Below are positions 57,499 to 64,000 of a DNA stretch of 64,000 nt, piece after piece. Under the pieces are notes generated by a model, which saw only the letters and a program-made list of their open reading frames with translations, ran no database searches and had not been told where the DNA came from. The position numbers were made by a program, and so were the translations under genes. The stretch is from Sialis fuliginosa (Eukaryota; Arthropoda; Insecta; Megaloptera; Sialidae), in assembly GCA_961205875.1 (NCBI GenBank), contig OY540821.1, positions 15,066,001-15,130,000 of the forward strand. Direction: 5' to 3'. Every line of letters starts with the position of its first letter. The first letter of the stretch is position 1.

Positions 57499-58033
57499 AT
57501 AAGGTCCTAGATATAACCCCAGTAATGGCTATTTTTAAATTAAATATTTGTTGATATTTGATTACTACCATTTCTGAATATTAATCTATATATACATTTA
57601 ACTGTCTTACAACGTGATTTAATGGCAATCGGTCAATAGGTGTCAAAATGGTGGACATTTAAACAGATTATTAGTATAATTTATTTATTAATTATTATAT
57701 TATCATAGCAACTGCTTAACGTTGTTTCAAATTTGACGATTCTTTCTTTTATATCTTTTGTGTCGTAGTACTTATCATTTTATAATCATTAACAAGTGTC
57801 GATCATGGCGTGCTCATTACTGGTTTTCTTTATCCATTACTAGAGAAAAAACATAAACAAAATAAAAGGCTATAATTAAAAAAAAAACTATATTTGCGGA
57901 CTTTGGAAATTAAATCAATTAAATTACATTATTAGTAACATGAGTTCATGAGAGTTACAAAAAAGAAGCCCGTCAATCACAAAAACAGTAAACATTGATC
58001 TTAAAACGGTCATAACTGGTGCCAGTACCTTAT
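57499..58033 (+). mobile_element. Element H, longest copy
   Basis: The left end is decayed (ATAAGGTCCTAGATATAACC), while the right end ATAACTGGTGCCAGTACCTT is intact and complementary to the left end of the other copies. The interior includes ACCCCAGTAATGG, GATTTGATTACTACC-type, GGTGTCAAAATGGTGGACAT and AACATAAACAAAATAAAAGG. At about 535 bases it covers everything present in copies 1 and 2. It has no open frame, so a transposase must come from elsewhere. Confidence 0.75.
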
Positions 58034-58952
58034 AGTTTGACTAGAAATAACTTTTAATTTTTATAGATAACAGTTTAGTTCATATTTATACTTATAAATT
58101 TTACGGGGTAATTTGATATTTTTGTAAAGTTAACTAATATAAGTCAGTGTTAATTTTTTTTATTACTTATATTAAATTTTGACAAAAAAATTATAATTAA
58201 ACATGATAGATATAAAATTTTTATCTTACTATGATTGTTATAAAAAATTATTTATTTGAAAATAATTATTTTTTAAAGTTCAGAAATTTTTTCATGTTAT
58301 AATATCATATAACACAAATATATATGACACAAATTTAACTGTTGAAAATTCCCCCTCCCCCCATATCTGAAATAATCTTAGAGAATACACCTATGACACA
58401 TACTCGAACGAGGTCATGTTTTTGATCCGCTTGCAGCAACACTCTGACCACGCAGAACTTGAACTTGGTGTATCGGCCGATGTATATTGCTGCAGTAGCC
58501 GCTAATGTTACGTAACCCGAACGCGGTACCCACAGGGGGAGGTGGGGTTATCGGTACTTTCTGTTCTAGTCCGTTATATTATCTGTATATGTAAACATGT
58601 GCATGTATTATTTATGTAGGTTTTTCGTGCACTATAATTTAAACTTTGGAAGACCATTATGACGCGTGTGTATATGTGTTTGTGTGGGATTTAACCCACA
58701 ACCTTTGACATTGTGGAGGTTTTCAATGTTTCAATTATTTGTATTTTGATTAATTTATTTTAAAATTGATGTGGATATTTTTATAATTTTCAATAATTCA
58801 AATTTCGTATACTTATAAACATGCAGTTTTTACATATTTTATACAACTATTTTGTATGAAATTAAGAAATCATTTCATCTGCCACTATAAAATTACCCTA
58901 ACTCCATAGAATAATGACAAAATAATTCGTGTTTGAGTATTTGAATGTATTT
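58034..58952. other. Spacer with a GC-richer block
   Basis: 58400-58560 is less AT-rich (CGGCCGATGTATATTGCTGC, AACGCGGTACCCACAGGGGG) and may be an unseen exon or regulatory stretch, but no frame or splice pair stands out. The rest is AT-rich. Confidence 0.35.
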
Positions 58953-59520
58953 TTTACTTCCATGTTCTGAAAGAACTGGAAGTATTGTAATACCGTCGAA
59001 AAATCGTCTCCGAGATAAGAGCTGATTGTACTACCTTCAAAACGTAAAGAAAAGTTGATTTTCGCATGGCGGCTGTGCGTGTGTCTGGATGTAGAATTTT
59101 CTTTCGTTCACGATAATTACCGTAAAAATGCATCGATCGGTTTTAGAAATATTCGAAATTTTGTAACTTTTATCGTCTAAAAAGTGAATGTTGCGAGTAT
59201 TATCTCACTAATTTAATTAAGATTTGGTACATTTGTAGTTCAATTTAACCTAAGAGACATTTATTATTTGTATGTACCTAAACAGCTATTGAAGGGGTGA
59301 AAACCACCCTCAAAGTTTGAATTTTAAATACGAATTAATACGTCACTAATTCATATCGATTTGGAAATAATGCAACTAAATTCAAATGTGTATTATGTTT
59401 TGACATTAGGACATTAGAAAACTAATATTTATAATACAAAGGTGAGTTTTTTTCTGACAAATCTCATTAAAATTTTTCATATACATACACATATTAAAAA
59501 TTATTTAAAAATATATTAAA
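58953..59520 (+). repeat. Repeat B, fullest copy
   Basis: It starts ACTTCCATGTTCTGAAAGAA and ATGGAAGTATTGTAATACCG (hairpin), continues through GTGTCTGGATGTAGAATTTT, GCGAGTATTATCTCACTAAT and GGGGTGAAAACCACCCTCAA, and ends with the tail GACATTAGGACATTAGAAAA plus AATACAAAGGTGAGTTTTTT. An internal part after CGTAAAAATGCATCGATCGG is deleted relative to copy 1. Confidence 0.75.
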
Positions 59521-60428
59521 GAACATGGTTTTCCATACCGATATTTTAATTGCAAAAACAATGCAGAAATTCAAGATGAAATAATATTCGAAGCAGAATT
59601 ATTGAGACTATCGTTTATATAATATCTATCTAAAACAAATGCATATAACAATTAGATGAATTGTTCTTCATTATACGATCGATAGAATTATAGGTTGAAG
59701 TTAACCACCTTTCTCCATTCATAGAAACTAATGGGGATGAGGGTGGTATTCGTTGCGGTTGTTTCGTTTCAAAGTCTGTCCGTGACAGATTTGAACGCAA
59801 ACGATAATTTTGGTAACCGTACTGGAACATTTATGCGGTTTTCTGTTCGGGTGCGAACCGCATACCGTTTGGTCTGAAGCCAAACATTTATAAACCACTA
59901 TCGTGTTGCAATAATATATGAGCATATGAGTAGAAAATGGCGGAAAACGTTTCTGTTAATGTTATCTGTGTAATATACAATATAGATACAATTTTTACCA
60001 TAAAGTTTTTAACTTTTAATCACCTGCTTTTTCAATTGTATTGCGTTTATGGTGATGGCGCAACAGTATTATAGATATCAGAAATATTATAATGGAAACG
60101 ACAAAGGAAAATACTAATAAAACTTGTTTTGTCTGATATTAAAGACACTGAAATAAAAATAAAATTTATTATTAAAAATCTCTATTTAAGATTTATTTAA
60201 TTAATTTATTATTACTTATTATACAGGATGATTTACAACTAGTGTAAAAATATTTACAATAAATCGAGAATGTTATTTTAAGCATAAAACTTCATATGAA
60301 CATGTATCCAAAAATTCTTCGCGAGGGAGTTACAGACTTCCAAATATTTTTACCCAAAATGAGAGAGAACCCATTGTGGTCCAGTTTATTATTAATAAGT
60401 GTTATCGATTTCCAGTATTAAACAATAA
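59521..60428. other. Spacer, no supported gene
   Basis: 59630-59925 carries two overlapping - strand frames of 65-66 codons in slightly GC-richer DNA, without motif. ATACAGGATGATTTACAACT near 60223 resembles the start of insect elements that begin with CAGGGTGATT, but no partner is seen. Confidence 0.4.
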
Positions 60429-61361
60429 TAATTTAGATCAGGGGTGTATGCAGCCAGTGGACCCGCCGATTTTTATCAAGTATTTTTGTTGTTGTTTTAC
60501 GTTTACTAACATGTATATGTACATGTGCATTTATAAACAATATAATTAAAATGATGAGTGTCCTCGGGTTAGCTTTTATAATTATAATTAATAATGCTTG
60601 TACCAAAATGTTGTTTTTAAATGAAATTTGTTGGTTTTGAATAATTAAAAAATGATTCTAGTGTAGTTTATAAAATCTCTGATGTTGGATTAATTCATTC
60701 CATATTATAGTTAGGGAGATGGTGGACATTTTTTTTAAATGATCTGTTCGTGAAGATTTAATAATAAAAAATATCAAAAACTTCACCTCCCTAATTATTA
60801 CTTCAGTAACCCAGTTTTTATTGTATCACGGTATCATTCACGTAACTGTATTATTAATAGAGATTGGAAAAATAGTTTTTCAACTATTGCGTAAAAATGC
60901 ATTTATTGTAATTTTTATTACATATCTCCACCGTTTTTAGAAAACTGGTTTGATTGAACACAATTTGAAATCAACTATTTGCAACTACCTTTCCAACTAT
61001 TTTAAAACTATTTGCGATACTTATTAATGCTTCGTTTGCACTAATTATTATTAAATCGTAAAAAAACTATTTATCAACTATTTTCCGAAATAAAATTCAA
61101 CTAGTAACTATTTCATTGAAAATAACAACTATTTTTCCAATCTCTAATTATTAATTTTACAAAAACTTAATGAAAAGTCCAGAAAATGTCTGTAGATATA
61201 ATAATGATATGGTTTATATTAATTTAGAAAATGTGAAATGACTTCACTATTTAATTGTAAACACAATTGCTTTAACATAAAAAAGCCTATATGCAATTGC
61301 AAGATTATTTTTATTCGAAAGCCATTAATTTAGTTGATTTGTATTATTTTTTCCAAAACAG

Positions 61362-61426
61362 GATATCAGCGTGTACCCAGTGGTACATCTGGCAATGTTC
61401 CGACGCGGACGCCCTGCCTCCAGAAT
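61362..61426 (+). CDS. Candidate 65-bp internal exon, unknown gene
   Basis: TATTATTTTTTCCAAAACAG is a good acceptor with pyrimidine tract, and AAT followed by GTACGT is a good donor. Between them lie 65 bases that are about 57% G+C with many CpG steps, in sharp contrast to the AT-rich flanks, which is how coding exons look in such genomes. All three frames are open over this length. One gives ISACTQWYIWQCSDADALPPE, rich in W and C. I do not recognise the family and no partner exon can be joined to it. Longer open frames running through it (61291-61482 and 61334-61645) cross the splice sites and are probably not the real product. Confidence 0.3.
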
Positions 61427-61816
61427 GTACGTTGTCTGCACACACGGATAGTTATTTATCCTCTATTGTTTTACAGATTTAACATCTCTATACACTTATT
61501 GGCAACCTGTGATTATTTCTGTGGACCACGCCTTTCATCCCACGCGTTTTGTCGCCGCCAACAGAAAGAAGTAGGAGATCAACGCATGGGTCACACCAGT
61601 GCCGTATCAACTAGAGGAAAAAATGATAATATATACTACACTTGATTTATCAAATACAATTTATTAATACCAACTTGTTTAAAAAGTTCACTACTCCAAA
61701 ACTAAACAACGTATCTTGATGCGGTAAAAAGCATTTTATACTAGGCGTATTCACAATTCTGCTCTTGCCCCATAGCATATGAAATAATGCTTCAAAGCGT
61801 TTTTAACTGCCGGTAA

Positions 61817-61844
61817 TGCACTTGCCCCGAAAATGGGGTAAGTG
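61817..61844. repeat. Hairpin GCACTTGCCCC / GGGGTAAGTGC
   Basis: An 11-base stem with one G-T pair and a six-base loop. The motif CTGCACTTACCCCACTGCAC occurs again near 62027, and TGCTCTTGCCCC near 61762. These look like remnants of an insect DNA element with GGGGYAAGTGC ends. Confidence 0.5.
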
Positions 61845-62985
61845 CGCTGTAGTTGACATTTTTTACAATTTCCTATAATAATGCAAATATACAAAGAAAA
61901 TTGGCGTCCTATTCAATTTAAACTAGTCAGTAATAACTGCATAATCATTTGATACTGAAAATGTTAAGTATTTATATAGCAGATTGAAAATATATGGGTT
62001 CAAAGTCCAATTATGCAAAAACCGGTCTGCACTTACCCCACTGCACCTTACCGTAATGTGTTATATATTTTCATTCTTGTTGTTTAGAAATTAATTATTC
62101 ATGAAACTGGGAAAGTTTTCAATTTTTATTTTATATTTTAAATAAATCCATTTATTAAAAGCATAAATAAACAATTTTTTATGTCAAGCTACATATGTAG
62201 TTTTTTAGTTTTAATTTACAAATTCCAATAAATGGAAATGGAATATAAGATATTCAACGTATCCATTAAAAAAATATGTACGTAATGAGAAAAAATTAGG
62301 TACAGACTTATTTTTAATGTTAGTATACTTATTTCAAATGTATTGACAGTTTTGTCTAATACAGCATATATTTGGCATCCCTGCACGCGTTCGTTACACG
62401 TGGTTAATGGTTAGATGTACAACAAAAGTTCTGAGACAGGTTTTCATTAAACGTTGTTACTTCAACGGAATCTAATTCACCCCCCGCTGTTTAAAAAACT
62501 ATCCCTTATGGTCTCCGAGAGGCTGGTATTGTTCGTGTCCGCGTCAACTCTGTTTCGGACATCTTGCTGTTGTGTATCATTGCAAAGGAACACTGTGAAT
62601 CATGGGAAACCAAATCACACGTGATTAGAATTTGAATATTTTATAAAATTCCTTCCAGGTAATATTTATATTTTTTTAACGTATTTAGATGTATGATTTG
62701 AAATTTGGGAACCCAAATATTTTTTGCACTAGATTTTTTTTAATAAGGGTCACTGAATCGATTTCGATAAAATTTATTTTTTGTAATTTGAAGCATCCGT
62801 ATTAAGTAAAATTCTGCATGCTTTCTTTTGCATCGATATTTCTCGTAAATGGTTTATCCTATGATAAATGAGCACAGTATATTTTTGTGTATTTTGTGTT
62901 ATACAATTTTATGTAAGTGCTCAACTCAGGAAAAAATTAAAGAATAAATGGACCCAGTGGCCCCATACAGCCCTGGTCTAAATTA

Positions 62986-64000
62986 CTATTGGCTGATACT
63001 TATTAATACTAAACCCTGTAAGCAAATTTCAACTAAAAACTAATTTTGACTAAAATCTTTAGAGGGCTGTAGCACCCTCACGAAAATTTTTCGGACACAT
63101 GTTCATATAATGTTTTTTGCTTAAAATATTTTTTTCAATTTACTATTCAAGTTTGTCATGACAGTTATGAATCAGTCTGTTTATTTCTTTAAACAATTTT
63201 TTCTGTTTTTTTTTTATAGTAATCGGGTCTCTGATTTTTGATAGTACGTACAATAATACTGTGAAATATTTACAATATGCAAAGAAAGGAAGGTCTTGTA
63301 CGGTTAAATGAAAATTAAGATAATTTAATGACTAACTTCCATTTGAGTAATTATTTTGATAATTTCGTACCCTGGATCTTAAAAATATTACATACAGAAA
63401 ACTTTTTGTTTATATCTTAAATCTAAATAGATTAAAATCATTAAATTTTTTACTTATTAAAATGGACAAAAACAGAGTTGGTCGCATTGGATATTGAAAG
63501 CCTCATAAATCACAACCCGTAAGTTATTTTTCCGTTCCTCGACAAACTAATCTACAATTCGTCTTCGCGGACACGGAGGAAGCCGGTACCATATGGCCAG
63601 TAGTCTCATAAATTTCAATTTGTATCAAATTTATTTCAACTAAGCATTGTTTTATTCAAGACAAGCTCAAACGTTTGTCTTCGCAAAACATAAAATTTAC
63701 AATTCCAATATATTCTACTAAAAATATTCCTCATATCTTCATTTTTCTTGTAATTTTTTATTCCAATGTTTACGCTGTTGGCCAACACATGGCATTATTT
63801 AGCAATAGACCCGTATTAAGGACAATTTGTTATTTTATAATAAAAATATCGACACGAAAACTGTTGAACTCAATTTGATGAGAATTTTTCTGTACAAAAT
63901 CCTAATGTCGTGTTTTTTTTTGTACCTTTGTCAAAAAAACACCTCGTTGCTGTTTTGTCTTTCTGGTCTAAACACGAGATAAGATTAATTTGTTTTAGTT
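62986..64000. other. Spacer to the window end
   Basis: 63540-63600 is GC-richer (CTTCGCGGACACGGAGGAAG) without a clear frame. The 67-codon + frame at 63675-63878 has no motif. No repeat shared with the rest of the window. Confidence 0.45.

Larger units (their letters stand above)
60429..62985. mobile_element. 2.5-kb segment bounded by hAT-like inverted ends
   Basis: At the left CAGGGGTGTATGCAGCCAGT then GGACCCG, and at the right, inverted, CAGGGCTGTATGGGGCCACT then GGGTCC, are matching ends. ATTTAGAT and GTCTAAAT lie immediately outside (60431-60438 and 62976-62983) and agree at 5 of 8 positions, all differences being transitions, so an old hAT target duplication is possible. The inside is GC-richer than average and holds the candidate exon at 61362. 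No hAT transposase is recognised. It may be one non-autonomous element carrying host DNA, a small MITE split by an insertion, or two facing MITE ends. Confidence 0.45.

Noticed and set aside
61291-61645. Two longer overlapping + frames (63 and 103 codons)
   Set aside because: They cross apparent splice sites around the 65-base candidate exon, and their other parts are AT-rich or motif-free.

Overview
This window is AT-rich eukaryotic DNA (roughly 70-75% A+T by eye) and almost certainly comes from an insect. Coding density is very low, the one clear gene has a GT-AG intron, a short TTAGG telomere-type array is present, and the sequence is dense with hAT, Tc1/mariner/pogo, Harbinger, Helitron-like, SINE-like and foldback elements. 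There are no operons, bacterial genes, rRNA genes, complete tRNA genes or CRISPR arrays. The order or species cannot be fixed from this sequence alone.

Genes. The best-supported gene is a two-exon, + strand gene at 14094-14776. A 15-codon first exon ends in a GTAAGT donor, a 266-bp phase-0 intron follows, and the second exon completes a 138-residue protein with four membrane segments. Its layout recalls the insect MARVEL/Snakeskin type of small membrane protein, but the family is not certain. A weaker candidate is the 138-codon reading frame on the - strand at 53517-53933, whose middle part resembles the C-terminal region of insect gustatory receptors. A GC-rich, exon-like segment with good splice signals lies at 61362-61426, and a GC island with a Kozak-like ATG lies at 33165-33345. 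Everything else looks intergenic or intronic.

Repeat landscape. By comparing the window with itself I find about fifteen repeat families. Family A is a palindromic foldback of about 0.8 kb (33502, 55441, and parts at 1 and 37115). Family B begins with a short hairpin (18899, 22284, 48283, 58953, plus tails). Family C has TGCTTCCTCG ends (8131, 17691, plus fragments). Family D is a dimer of a 164-bp unit (13002, 26146). Family H has ACTGGCACCAGT ends (24403, 31746, 57499). Family I is a Tc1/mariner-like palindrome (16268, 42521). Family J has AGGGTTCCGAAG ends (15082, 27264, 9458). Family K is a second foldback (40151). Families E, F, G, N and O are smaller dispersed repeats. Several hAT miniature elements keep their 8-bp target duplications (21174, 37807, 41436, 46491, 52996, 54578), and one Harbinger-like element keeps its TAA duplication (50616).

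Region by region. 1-13 kb is repeats and AT-rich spacer. 13-15 kb holds the four-TM gene between a satellite dimer and element J. 15-33 kb is a dense mix of miniature elements. 33-45 kb begins with a GC island and holds foldbacks A and K and several hAT elements. 45-51 kb has a cluster of nuclear-receptor half-sites and a possible core promoter. 51-56 kb has repeats, the receptor-like reading frame and a foldback. 56-64 kb has family H and B copies and a 2.5-kb segment bounded by hAT-like inverted ends that encloses the candidate exon. No set of genes in the window can be seen to work together; the main content is transposable-element biology.
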